Origin: Trematomus loennbergii
Taxonomy: Eukaryota > Chordata > Actinopteri > Perciformes > Nototheniidae
Length of the DNA stretch: 64,000 nucleotides
Assembly: GCA_012861695.1 (NCBI GenBank)
Contig: JAAOOA010001167.1
Location: 62,001-126,000, forward strand
Direction of reading: 5' to 3'
The notes beneath the pieces were generated by a model. The model did no database searches. It was given only the letters and a program-made list of their open reading frames with translations, and was not told where the DNA came from. Made by a program: the position numbers and the translations under genes. Positions 22,370-35,765 of the stretch are shown one piece after another. The first letter of the stretch is position 1. Every line of letters begins with the position of its first letter.

Positions 22370-23320
22370 AGACCGTAGCTGCCTCGTGCGCTCGGACTGT
22401 GGCTCGGTGCGCCCCACGGAATGGACGCGGACGACGCTCGCCATTTCCACGGCTTTTCGGCTCTGGGGGACGGCAAGCCTTCAATGGGGCCGGTACGCGA
22501 CCGTGCCGGGTTTGTTCGGGACATGCGGCTGCATGTCCGGCCAGCGACTGACGGCCGCCGAGTACAGCTAGCCACGGCTGCTAACGGCTAGCAGCTGGCA
22601 ACAGCTAACGACGGCTGGCCACAGCAGCTAGCGGCTGTCGACATCCGACTGTTTTGTTTTTGTTTTTTGTGGTGCCGGAGAGGAGGTTCGATCACGTCTG
22701 GTCGGCCTCGTGTGGATCCTCTCACAATTTCGCCCACCTGTTTTTGATCGTGGACAGGACGACCTTTTGAGTTTTTTTTCTGGTGCCTGAGAGGAGGTTC
22801 GACCATGTCTGGTCGGCCTCGTGTGGACCCTCTCGCTGTTTCACCACCTCGACGGCGGTTTCGGACGTCACACACGCCTTCTTCGGCCCGTGGGTGGCGC
22901 GCTTCTGGACCCCGTCTCGCCTCTTCCCTCGCCTCGGCGGTTCCGGACGTCGCCCATGCCTTCATCGGCCCGTGGGTGGCGCGCTTCGGGACCCTGCCTG
23001 GCCTCACCTCTAACCGCGGCTCACGGTTCGCCTCGACGGCGCCCCGTCTGGCCTCTCCCCTGTCCACGGCTCCTTCCTCCCGGGGACACGGCTCCTTCCT
23101 CCCGAGGACTTCGTGCCCGCCGCCGCTGTGCCTTCGCCTGCGGCCGGGCAGCGCTCCTCCCTGCTGGGGACCACCGGGTTTTTCACGCCTGTCCCCTCGT
23201 CGCTACACGGCGACCCTGCTTTCTGCGGCCCCTGACGTCGGCCCGTTCCGGCCCGCCCCCCCCTCCGGTGGGGATGCCCTCGCCCTCGTTCCGGCCCGCC
23301 CTCCGGCCCGCCCTCCGGTG
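22370..23320. repeat. GC-rich LTR-element interior with short duplications
   Basis: Much more GC-rich than the surroundings. Two internal duplications are visible: a unit around GAGGAGGTTCGA(T/C)CA(C/T)GTCTGG at 22680 and 22790, and a unit around GGCCCGTGGGTGGCGCGCTTC at about 22885 and 22970. Long open frames exist on both strands, as expected from the composition; none resembles a known protein. Confidence 0.6.
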
Positions 23321-24965
23321 GGGATGCGGAACAGAAATCGACATGCTGTCGGGTCGCTGCCACAGAAGACAAGAGAAAGTGAAAGGGACACACACACTGT
23401 AGGTACCCCGGAGGTACCGTCAACATATATGCCCGGTCAGAAACAATACCCCCAACCTGTAGTTCCATGCGTGAATTATGTACCCTAGTTAAATAGTGGT
23501 CACTACACAAGCCCCCCAGAATTCAACCATGGACACAATCCTTGCGTCCGGGAGGAAGCACCACAGGGGCCGAGGAGGGCGGGGCCGCAGGCGAGGGCCG
23601 GGCCATGGAAAGGGCCGTCGGAAGGGGGCCGCAGGAGAGAGCAGGGGCCCCAACGAGGGCGAGGGCAATAAAGTGGGATTTGCACCTCCGATGCACCGCC
23701 TCCGTCTCCCTTCTCTCGGCACTACAATATACTGACTGAGCATCATTAAGACCCACCGAGATCAGATATCCTAGTTTATCAGCCTGCGAGCCTACACTAC
23801 ATTGTGATAAGTGGTCATTTGACGTATTATGTATTCTAGTGCACACATTAAGTTCAAATATGCAAATCAGGCCATGTGTTTCGTTATGTAGTAGCTATCA
23901 TCCCCTGTCATGGAAATGTAACAATAACAAGGAATTAATATTAATATTACCAAGTTACCAGAAATAGATAAAACACATGAGAACAAAGACCACATAGATA
24001 AACGCATAAACGTTACGTTAGAAACGAAAACATGTTAACAACAGTGTGAAAAAGTATGAATATATGTGTTTCTAGTTCTCAACGTAGCCTATGTGAGTAC
24101 CCTCGTCATTCGGTGTCGATGCATAACAAAAGTTAACCAAGTAAACTGTCACATATTATCTGGATAAGTGCAGCAAAGTGCAGAATACCGTTTGATAAGG
24201 GATCAATGTGTGTAGTCTTTAATATTAAACTTGATCGCTGGTTGATAGCCACAGAAGTCGTATCACAGTTTAATCTGAGCGGATCACAGTTTACCACAGC
24301 TCTCCACGCTGCGTTGGAGATGGGTGTAAACAACTCAGACAGACTGTATGTTTCACTAACAGACTGTATGAAAGTATAAACAGGACTCAAATCAACTCGA
24401 CATCATATTAATAACGATATATGATACAAATATAAGACTGACAACAAGAACAAGCCACAGAAGTCATATCACAAGTTATCCTGAGCGGATCACAGCTCCA
24501 CAGCTGAAGACTTCTCCACACTGCTTTCAAACAGTGAGTAAACAACGTGTGCTTCACTTGGAGGCTGTCTGAAGGTATACACAGGTCTCAGATGGACTTG
24601 GTATCACATTAAGAATGATATTCAGTAATAAGTCTGGCAAAAATAAATGGTTTAAATGATTTATTCAAGCTTGCAATGTTTTGAACACACATCCCCAGTC
24701 ACCTCATGTGTCTTTTTGTAGTCCTCGCTGTACGCGTCCGGATATTGGCATCGCAACCACAACCTCACACACTGGTACTGAATGTGCATCAAAGTGTTCC
24801 TATCCAGCCAAATATACCAAAAGATGAATGTAAACGACAGAAGAAGCGATCGAAATGTGTATTTCCTGGTTATTCGACAAAGGCCACGCCCCTGATACAT
24901 CTGTCTAAAATAATAGAATATCACCAGTTGTTCGTCCCACATCTTATTCGGTAACACCGGGACCA

Positions 24966-25314
24966 AAACACGCACGTAAAACGTGTGGTCGTTATACCAT
25001 AATTATCATGAACTGAACATAAATAGGGAAATAGTATCTGGTTAAAGATGAACGGATTTGATATCCTAGAGAGGGTTAGTTATATTGTGAATACTTCACA
25101 AAGTATTTACTAATGTATTTTGAAGAACAAATAACAAAGACACGAGACACTGTGTTTCTTCTGTTCTGGGAGCATTGCTGTATGATGGCTTGAGAGCAGG
25201 TGATGTACTTCCCATTATTGTTTGGTTTGTTGCAAAACTAAATAATAATTACTGATCAGCTTATCTGTGTTTGTGTTTTATTGATTCCTCTCTGTTTCAT
25301 TCTTTCCTGTTGTG
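24966..25314. other. No gene recognised
   Basis: AT-rich spacer between the inverted-repeat element and an L2-type LINE tail. Nothing identifiable. Confidence 0.4.
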
Positions 25315-25379
25315 TTATGCTGGATCGCCACAACACTACTTCAACAAAGGACGTTCACAACAGTTGATTTGAGCACATC

Positions 25380-25870
25380 GCCCCCATCCTCATCCATCTG
25401 TATTGGCTAACTGTAAAATACCGGATACACTTCAAAACCCTCCTGCTCACATTCAAAGCCCTCCACAACCTGGCCCCCACCTACCTGGCTGACCTCCTAC
25501 ACCCCCTCTCACTCCCTCCGCCCCTCCTCTACTGGCCTGCTAACTGTCCCCCCCCCCCCCCCAGGCCTAGTCACGATGGGGGTTCTGGCTTTTAGCTGCT
25601 CCCAAACTATGGAACTCTCTCCCCCTTCACATCCGACAGTCTGACACAATCACCACATTCACGTCCCTCCTCAAAACCCACCTGTTCAGATTAGCCTACT
25701 CACTGTAGTGCTACATGTCTCCTGTTTCCCAACATGTTCCCTGTTATAGTTCTTTTGCACTGTCTTAAACCCTTCTTTAGAATATTGTATGAATTGTAAG
25801 GTGTCCTTGGGTGCTTTGAAAGGCGCCTCTAAATATAATGAATTATTATTAATTATTATTATTATTTGTA
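25380..25870 (+). mobile_element. L2-type LINE 3' end
   Basis: The plus strand reads HWLPVKYRIHFKTLLLTFKA-like residues at about 25403-25470, the ORF2 C-terminus of L2-clade LINEs. An MELSPP/LWNSLPL-like part and TFKSLLKTHLFRLAYS-like part follow after a poly-C run. The 3' tail GCTTTGAAAGGCGCCTCTAA and the ATTATT repeats (25833-25870) are typical. 5'-truncated and degenerate. Confidence 0.75.
25546..25562. repeat. Poly-C run
   Basis: Uninterrupted run of C inside the LINE fragment. A similar run is at 6511-6526. Confidence 0.9.
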
Positions 25871-26097
25871 TTATTATCTGAAACGATGTAATAACTTTCA
25901 AAATTTTTCCAGTCACTTGCCCCATGCATTCAGCAGCAGCAGGCCATTCACTTTGATTTTATCCCGTTGTGAAATGTCATCATTTCAACAATAAAGAAAT
26001 GCTACATAAACGTGCACATTTTATCAAACCATCTCCGTTTCTAACTTTCAATATATTTAAAAAGAGATCTCTGCGTGCGGGGCCTCACAGACTCGCT

Positions 26098-26098
26098 G

Positions 26099-26133
<35 letters not shown>
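26098..26133. repeat. (CT)n microsatellite
   Basis: About 36 bases of CT dinucleotides. Confidence 0.95.
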
Positions 26134-26136
<3 letters not shown>

Positions 26137-26189
26137 GCTCAGACATGCTGCAGCGCCGTGCACACAGGTCTGCCGGTAATGTGTATTAC

Positions 26190-26375
26190 ATTTTGTGCCT
26201 TTCCACCAATAATTCCAATAAGTATTCCAAAATGTATTCATTTCAGGTTTACAAAAGTAACTATAATCAGATTACTCGTTTTTCAAATATAACGCGAGCT
26301 GAATACAGTTACTTTTTGTATTCTGATTACGTAACGCCGTTACATGCATTCCGTTACAACCCAACCCTGTGTATC
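26190..26375. mobile_element. MITE fragment, 'gttac' type
   Basis: AGTAACTATAATCAGATTAC, TACGTAACGCCGTTAC and the end GTTACAACCCAACCCTG resemble the termini and interior of a widespread teleost MITE whose ends read CAGGGTTGGG. Only the right end is clear. Confidence 0.4.
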
Positions 26376-26530
26376 ATATTCTTTTCGATGGCGTTATTGC
26401 CTGTATGATCAGTATGACGGATGAACAGATCGCCACTGGGCTTACAACTAAAGACACAGCCACGCAAAAACTGCGGCATGTGTACGGCTCCTTATGGGTA
26501 CTGCAATTTGTGAAGGGCTGGAGCGGCGTT

Positions 26531-26750
26531 CCGGTGTTGTGTCAAATTATGCACCCCCGTCGTGAAATGCTTTTTATAAACGTGTCACATACATGAAACT
26601 TGCTCCATTTATTGGTACTAGTCCTACAACTATACCCTCCAAAGTGCTTGAGGGTGGGATTCATAGAAGCATCTTATTGGGGGGGTGCTTTTTACGGCAG
26701 GCCAGGGGGTGCATTTCACGACAGGGGTGCATCATTTGATACAACACCGG
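26531..26750. mobile_element. Short MITE with inverted repeats of about 38 bp
   Basis: The left end begins CCGGTGTTGTGTCAAATTAT and the right end finishes ATACAACACCGG. The inner parts (GCACCCCCGTCGTGAAATGC against GCATTTCACGACAGGGGTGC) are also complementary. 220 bp, non-coding; no target duplication recognised. Confidence 0.65.
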
Positions 26751-26759
26751 CAGCACTAC

Positions 26760-27120
26760 ACCTTACTACACCTGTTCTTATTATCCGTCCATGCTACACC
26801 CCAGTCAGACGAGACATATACCACGTGATGACACGTTAGGCTCGTGTTGTGTTCAAGGACCCTGACCATGGCCAGGAAAAACAGGCACTCGCTTGTTTAA
26901 TTATTTTGCAATCTAGATTTCTTTAATTTAATTATTTTACTTTCTTTAAGTGTTTATAAATTACCTCGAGGGGCGTATCAAATGGTCTCGCGGACCGTAT
27001 ACGGCCCGGAGGCCGGAGGTTCCCCACCCCTGGTTTAGAGGTCTATGGGAATAGCCGGCCTGGGGAAGTTTGGCTTCAGTGCTGCAGCAGCAACTTCAGG
27101 CTATTGCACTGCTGCTCTAC
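26760..27120. other. Repeat-derived spacer
   Basis: Contains GGAGGTTCCCCACCCCTG at about 27016-27033, the right terminus of a hAT-type MITE (CAGGGGTGGGGAACC in reverse). Its partner end was not found. No gene seen. Confidence 0.4.
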
Positions 27121-27650
27121 CAACACAGTCTCACTCCCTGATTGTCCAATAGCAACGCATGGTCAGGGTCCTTTGGCGTGCAGTTGTGACGCGCCAAGTC
27201 TCCTTCAGCTTCATAAACGGACGCAAAGAGCTTTCAACTGATTGCAATGTATTCCCATCGGCGGCGGTATTTGACGCTCAGGGAAGCACCGCATCGGTCC
27301 ATGTCGGCGGCAGTTAAAGGCATGTGAGCGTCCATTCCCATTGGATAATGGAGGATTTTACACCCGGAAGGAAGTATTCTCCTTCCTGTCGATTGATTTT
27401 ACAGGGATATCTGCACTACTCATCAACTCAAAAACACCAGATTATCCTTGTTAATTACACAACATTGATTGGTTTAAATTGTGTACAATGCTTTTGTATT
27501 TTTCCCCTTCGATTCGGAGAAACAAATATTTTTTGGGAGTTTAGGATGGCAGAAGACACTACACTACCCATAATCCTCAGCTATTGTTCCGCTTTGCTCA
27601 ACAGACCCTGTGATTAGTCCTTAAGCTCTGTGATTGGTTGACCTCCAACT
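27121..27650. mobile_element. Foldback element of the 5809/17942 family, single arm
   Basis: Starts CAACACAGTCTCACTCCCTG. The first ~400 bases follow the outer arm of copy 2 (17942), while the part from about 27543 (GGATGGCAGAAGACACTACA) follows copy 1 near 6353-6445. No inverted right arm is found downstream, so this copy is truncated. Confidence 0.75.
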
Positions 27651-27732
27651 GCATTCCATATGAAAAAAAAACGTTTATTATTTTAATCACAAATAATGCA
27701 TGTGTCAATGTAACGAGTATTAGTCCTTAACA

Positions 27733-27885
27733 GAGATGGGGTCGTTACTAAAAAAAAGTAATATATTACATATTACATATTACTTTATAAAAAAAAGTAA
27801 TATATTACACTACTTCGTTATTCTCTACAAAGTAACTCGTTACTTTACTCGTTACTTTACTCGTTACTTTACTCGCAGGGCCGGC
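27733..27885. mobile_element. MITE fragment with a short tandem repeat
   Basis: GATGGGGTCGTTACT and AAAGTAATATATTACA resemble teleost MITE ends. It is followed by three copies of a TTACTTTACTCG-type repeat at about 27840-27878. Confidence 0.4.
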
Positions 27886-27899
27886 CCGCCCCTCCCTAC

Positions 27900-28393
27900 A
27901 GGCAGATCACGCAGACTACTAAAGTTTCAAATGTTCTCTTTAGTTCAGTTTCCATTGTCGCATAAGACTGATCCAGATAGCTCTGACCATGGCTGTCCTC
28001 TGTCTCCTGCTATCTGTATTTTGCGCAGTATATCTCTGAACGATGCGATGGTGATTCCACTGTGCAAATGGGCAACATTACCTCTACTATGAAGGATGCT
28101 ACAAGCCTGTCCATCTCTGCTTTGGTTACCGGTCATTTTTGCTGCTTCGGAGTCGGCGGTGCACTCACAACATCCTCACTCTGGGTTCGGGGGTCCTTAG
28201 CTATTAGCTTCACCTTAGCATGTGTTCTTTGCAGGTGTCTGTTGAGGTTTGACGTGGTGTTTGCAGCAGTGGATAACAGCTTCTGGCCTGGACACAGTTT
28301 GCACCTCACCGTCACATTCCTGTCTATTCTTCGGACGAACTCAAAATAATGGGCATACCTCCACCCCTCGAAAGTTATCGCTGACTCTGCCGG

Positions 28394-28395
<2 letters not shown>
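27900..28395 (-). pseudogene. hAT transposase N-terminal fragment with intact BED finger
   Basis: From 28390 down the minus strand reads AITFEGWRYAHYFEFVRRID, then CKLCPGQKLLSTAANTTSNL followed by NRHLQRTH, a complete BED-type C2H2 finger (DNA-binding domain of hAT transposases and ZBED proteins). After a stop near 28133 a shifted frame continues with VASFI-like, LPICTVES-like and ILRKIQIAG-like residues, the normal sequence after the BED domain. The 5' end is replaced by a GT microsatellite, and no catalytic core follows. Confidence 0.7.
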
Positions 28396-31130
<2,735 letters not shown>

Positions 31131-31769
31131 CGTGCACATGCGTTAGTTTTACAGACTCCCATCGAGCTCAGTTTATAACTCGAACCCTGATTTGTTGTAA
31201 TAATGACGAAAACATAATACATTTCACAGTAATTATAATACAAAATAAAAACGATTTCCTTAAAAAAATTATGATTTGTCATCACGCTCAGGTTGACACC
31301 ACCAGCTCGCCGCCCTCAAGAATGCAAACGAAACAGCTCTATAACGGCAGGCAAAAAAACTTTACTTGACTTCTTTTCTAAAAAGAATATCATTCACGAG
31401 AGAAGAAAAGACAACCTGTACAAGCTGTACAATTGTACAACCTGTACAACCTGTACCTGTACACCTGCCACAAGTGCGCACTTGTGGCATTGTTTGGGAT
31501 GATCTTATTAAAATAGCGTCCCCCAGTAAAAAAAATCCCCACTGGTAACATATGAAGGAGAAATATGACAGAGAGTGAAACGTGTGCCAACCAGCCCCGC
31601 TCTCCCCTATAACAGAGTTATAATAATGTATTAAAAACCCAGCCTGGTTTTAACCAACACTCACCCTGTTGCTCCTGCTCTGTTGAAGTGTAAAATGGAG
31701 TCTGGCTTCATCACGTTCACTTTAGATGTCCCTCCCTGTCTGCAGCTCCTCCCTCTGTTAATCAGCAGA
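31131..31769. other. Repeat flank and unassigned sequence
   Basis: The first ~60 bases are the inverted counterpart of 12620-12680. Further right are repeated TGTACAACC motifs (31410-31465) and a perfect 22-bp palindrome (31467-31488). No gene recognised. Confidence 0.5.
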
Positions 31770-32334
31770 GCTGGGAGAAGTACTCACGTCTTGTATTTGA
31801 GTAAAAGTAGAAGTACTCAGATCTTGTACTTGAGTAAAAGTAGAAGTGCCAGAGTATAGGAATACTCTGTTACAGTAAAAGTCCTGCATTCAAAATGTTC
31901 CTCAAGTAAAAGTAGAAAAGTATTACCATCAAAATATAGTTAAAGTAACAAAAGTAAAAGTAGTGATTGTGCAGATTGGTGCATTTCAGAATAATATATA
32001 TGATGTGTTTTATAATGATAGATCATTAAATTGTTCTCAAAGCTGGTAAATGTGCAGCTAGTTTGAATGACTTTGTATACAGCAGGGTAGCTTGTGAATT
32101 TACTCCAGTGGAACTAAAGTCTGATTTAAGACTTGATTATATTTCACATCATTCATCCAGAGAAGTAACTAAAGGTATTAAATACATGTAGTGAAGTAAA
32201 AGTACACCATTTACTTCTAACTTGTAGTGGAGTAAAAGTACAAATGCAGGACTTTACTTCTAACAGTGTATTCCTACACTCTGGTACTTTGAATTTTACT
32301 CAAGTACAAGATCTGAGTAGTTCTTCCACCTCTG
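31770..32334. mobile_element. hAT-like MITE of the 'acttaagtac' family, near complete
   Basis: Left end CAGAGCTGGGAGAAGTACTC and right end AGTAGTTCTTCCACCTCTG are inverted-repeat termini. The interior repeats AGTAAAAGTAGAAGT and ACTTTACTTCTAAC. About 565 bp, non-coding. Related copies are at 4760, 11827 and 57030. No clear target duplication. Confidence 0.7.
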
Positions 32335-32468
32335 ATTGTTTGAAATAATCCTCTTTACAATTCCCTGCTACTCAGTTATTCTCATGTTTTATTTTGAAAA
32401 ACGTCTCCGGAAGTAGTATGGAACCTGTCACTCATGCATTAGCTGATATATGCCTCCCTGCTCAATAT

Positions 32469-32604
32469 GGTCTAGCTGCGGCCGCGGACAGTACACGACA
32501 CTACACAACACGCCCACTACACGACACGCCCACCTGACACGACACTACGGTGGCTGAGAGACATTACCGTACATGGCAGATTAAAAGCGAATTGACGACA
32601 CTTA
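32469..32604 (+). repeat. Left inverted repeat of the 3.65-kb element
   Basis: Complementary to 35983-36118. A second, shorter copy of GTACATGGCAGATTAAAA follows at about 32619-32645 with a one-base change, so the inner end of the repeat is partly duplicated. Confidence 0.8.
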
Positions 32605-32639
32605 TTATTATTGAGATCGTACATGGCAGATTAAAAACG

Positions 32640-33325
32640 AATTGCAAATGTTATTGTAGCATTTTAAGCAACTATTAGGCAAATAAATTAATAACCTAGT
32701 CTATCCGTTTGAGACACAACAGTATAACTTTCAACCCAAATCATTTTGTCAACAAACGGTGGTTTAGTCAACTTTTTTTTAATATATAAAATAGGTATTA
32801 ATGAGATGATCTATTGATTATGTTTGTCTAACTGCTACACATGTATTTTATACATAAATGTAGATATTTGTGAACATCTAAATATAGTTGTTAAAGGTTT
32901 TAAGATATACATAATCACATCATGGGGTCATAAGGAACAAATTAGGAGGGCCAGTCAGGCCACTAATGAGCTCAATCATTCACATGTATTATTACTTTAT
33001 AAATTAAAAGTACTAGGGGTCTATTACAAAACCTTTGAAGGAATCGCATAAATTAAAATAAATGTATGGCAAGTATGATCAAATTAACATAATGTCAATA
33101 TATAGCCAATAGACAATCAACATGCTTTGAATATAAAGGAAGAAGAACAATAAACAGATGAACATTTAGGTTTTGTGTAAATTGTGAACAAACCATCTTA
33201 ATACATCTGGCAGTCTAAGACAGCAAACTAAGCTTCTTTAACTGCTGCTAGAACACTGTTTTACCATGGGGTATTTCTAACAAGACCAAAAAGATATACA
33301 AGGCTTCCAAAACAGAAGAAACCAA
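32640..33325. other. No gene recognised (inside the 3.65-kb element)
   Basis: AT-rich. A 75-codon plus-strand frame at 32824-33051 shows no family resemblance. Probably decayed transposon sequence. Confidence 0.35.
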
Positions 33326-33329
33326 CTCA

Positions 33330-33530
33330 ATACAGTATTTTAATTTCCTTCAAAACGACAAAAGCACTAATAAAAACCAAATAACAATAACATAAAGGAA
33401 AAGTAATTGAAGTGGTTGCCTGTTGTAAATACCTTGGTATCTGGCTTGATGATTGTCTCTTCTCTAATAAGTCAAAGATATGTTTACTGTATATTATAAA
33501 AATGCTTGTCATGTAGGCATACTGGAGATG
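33330..33530 (+). mobile_element. LINE reverse transcriptase fragment
   Basis: The plus strand reads KVIEVVACCKYLGIWLDDCL, matching the (Y/K)YLGIWLDD block found near the end of the RT domain in many teleost LINEs. About 200 bp, truncated on both sides. Confidence 0.65.
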
Positions 33531-33583
33531 GGAAGGCTTTAGTCAGTGTTGTAGCTGAGATTCTTACCGTTCCAATGATGTAT

Positions 33584-33935
33584 TAATAATAACTTGGATT
33601 TATATAGCGCCTTTCATGAGACCCAAGGTCGCTTTAAAAAGAACAGGAGTAGAAACAAACATAACAAAAGGCAGTCAGACGAACAGTTAGACAGACAAAA
33701 CAAATAGATTTGGGGCCAAAGACCTTGGCAGACTTGAGGGCCCTTTTGAAGGCGTCAAGCGTGGGGATGTTGCAGATCTCCGCAGGGAGAGCGTTCCAGA
33801 GAGTGGGGGCTGCCATACTGAAGGCTCTGTCCCCGAAGGATCGCAGGTTGGTGCGGGGGGCCAGAGTCTGAAGACCGCAGGTTCCGGGGTAGGGCATGTG
33901 GGAATTGTATTGATTTGATACAAGCAAGCCAGTGT
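33584..33935 (-). mobile_element. L2-type LINE 3' end
   Basis: The minus strand reads LRSFGDRAFSMAAPTLWNAL, then PAEICNIPTLDAFKRALK, the typical ORF2 C-terminus of an L2-clade LINE. The tail at 33584-33640 reads (minus) GCGCTATATAAATCCAAGTT, the usual 3' end. 5'-truncated. Confidence 0.8.
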
Positions 33936-34179
33936 TTCATTGTGTACTTTCAACTACAGTATATGGTCCGGCAAGTTCAGCATTCACTGCATTCACTGTG
34001 ATGAATATACAATAAGACACTGATACCGTTTTCCTCAATGAACATTTATTGAACAGAACATCATGTGAAAAATTTTCCTTTTTAGTTGTAGGCTACAAAA
34101 ACAACATGTTGTGGTTTTGCGCTTTGACATCAAAATGTTGGGGGCTGTGGAAATATTGTGCCATGTTACTGCAGCAGCC

Positions 34180-34275
34180 GGAGCCATCACTGGAGCGGCC
34201 GTCGGAGCCATCACTGGAGCGGCCGTCGGAGCCATCACTGGAGCGGTCGTCGGGGCCATCACTGGAGGAGTCGTT
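34180..34275. repeat. 24-bp tandem repeat at the zinc-finger gene 3' end
   Basis: About four copies of GGAGCCATCACTGGAGCGGC plus GTC(G/C) (plus strand) with one- or two-base changes. The stop codon of the gene lies in the outermost unit. Several frames on both strands stay open because the unit length is a multiple of three. Confidence 0.85.
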
Positions 34276-34428
34276 GTTGTTGCTGGGGCCGCCGCCAACG
34301 TAGTTCAGTGCAGCAGTTTTTAAAGTGACTAATAAACATCTCCTTTCTCCCAATGATTTTTGGGCAAAAGCCACAGTGATAATGGCTGCTGGCCACACAT
34401 TTGAGATGGCATTTATAAACATTATAAC
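34259..34428 (-). CDS. Zinc-finger gene, exon 3
   Basis: 170 bp, entering in phase 1. Encodes YNVYKCHLKCVASSHYHCGF, then CPKIIGRKEMFISHFKNC and a basic/Gln tail ending at TGA in the first unit of a 24-bp tandem repeat. Confidence 0.75.
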
Positions 34429-35713
34429 CTAAAAAAAGAGACAGAAAGTGGTTTAGAGGATTCTAGAAACAAACCAACATGAATTTCTTGTAAATATGCA
34501 ATTTGAAACAAGGTGTTTGTGCGAGAGCAATAAATAATCATGTCACCAACAATAATATTTTTACCTATAAACTGAATTTTTGCAGATTGAATGTGTGATT
34601 ATGCTCATATTGTGCCTACCCCAAATAAGGATACTTTTCCAGCATTATTAACACTTCATAACCTGAATATAAATCTAATTTTTAATGTTCAATTTATAAT
34701 TCAAAATTAATTTACACCAAGATGTCCTGGGGCACAGAAATAACACATGTATCCATAATGTGTGAGGCATTAAACACATCTAACAAGTAACATGTAATGT
34801 AATGTGATGAAGTATACAATGATCATATAGAATTATAGATGTACTTACCTCCATATTTCACAAGTGCCCTCTGGTGGCTCTGCAAATGAGCCATCAGACC
34901 AGGGTATGACCCGTTCCTTTCACAAAATGGACACTGGAAGGTGTCCGAGTCCAATTTGTTGAGCTCTGGGCGTGCTCCATCACGGAGTGTTGTGTTGTTT
35001 GTCTATAGGTGAATAAAATAGAATACAATTTCAGTGACTTTAATATTGGAAATAGTTAACTCCTTAAACAAGCAGCAATGGACTGGCCTGTATAATCCTA
35101 TGGGACAAAGCTGGTCATACTTCCTCACTTTCAGAAGGTAACCCTTTAACTGCCAGCGCCACCATTTGGTAGAGCACATTTTGTGTCTTGATATCTTGTT
35201 GAAAAAAAAAAAAGTTTAACTAACATGTTATGCACAAAACAACCTCTAGATGTCACTGTGGTTCGAACAGAAAGCCCTTCAGCTAGTTTAAATCTTTATA
35301 TATACAGTCTATGGTTTAAATGTCAGGCCTACAGCATGGCCACAAACCCCATCTAAAAACAGAGGCCTGATTGCACCAACCTGGGTTACTTGGCTCTACC
35401 CAATAACTATATATCATTTAACTTTAAACCTCACTTAAAATAATAATATAATTATACATATGTGCATGTCAGTATAGCAGCTAATACATGTTTTTTTTTA
35501 TTAAAACATTCAAATGTGAAAGACACCTTCAATGAATATTTAAAACTTACACAAAATCAGATTCTTGTAAAAATGCGAGTACATGCATTGTTCCATCTGT
35601 CAAGCTAAAATATATACATATATCTTAGCTCTTAGCTTGACATGCTAACTGAACGAGCATGTTCAGTTAGCATATATGCTAACTGAACGTCGAGCATGTC
35701 AAGCTAAGAGCCA

Positions 35714-35765
<52 letters not shown>

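Larger units (their letters stand above)
22035..23726 (+). mobile_element. Small rearranged LTR retroelement with ATAT target duplication
   Basis: A 242-bp LTR (22035-22276) starts TGTAGTG and ends CACTACA, and carries an AATAAA signal near 22217. TGGTGACCCTGAC follows at 22278, a tRNA primer-binding-site-like sequence. The right boundary is the last ~63 bases of a second LTR (about 23664-23726), and both ends are flanked by ATAT. Between them lies a GC-rich 1-kb interior with no gag or pol motif, and an inverted LTR piece (23325-23507). It is a non-autonomous, internally scrambled copy; the superfamily is not certain. Confidence 0.75.
20851..24960. mobile_element. Long inverted-repeat element of a second family
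   Basis: The left arm starts CCGGTGTTACCGAATAAGA at 20851; the inverted right arm ends TCTTATTCGGTAACACCGG at 24960. The arms extend to about 21680 and 24125 (roughly 840 bp each, high identity). Within each arm a unit of about 220 bp is imperfectly duplicated (both units contain GTGGAGA(A/G), GTGATCCGC and TGATACGACTTCTGTGGCT). The interior holds an LTR element. No clear target duplication; termini differ from those at 5809 and 17942. Confidence 0.7.

Noticed and set aside
22588..23510. Long overlapping frames on both strands in the GC-rich LTR interior
   Set aside because: Open on several frames because of base composition and tandem duplications; no gag, protease or pol motif.
26369..26839. 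Two plus-strand frames of 75-79 codons
   Set aside because: They overlap a short MITE with inverted repeats and have no protein similarity.
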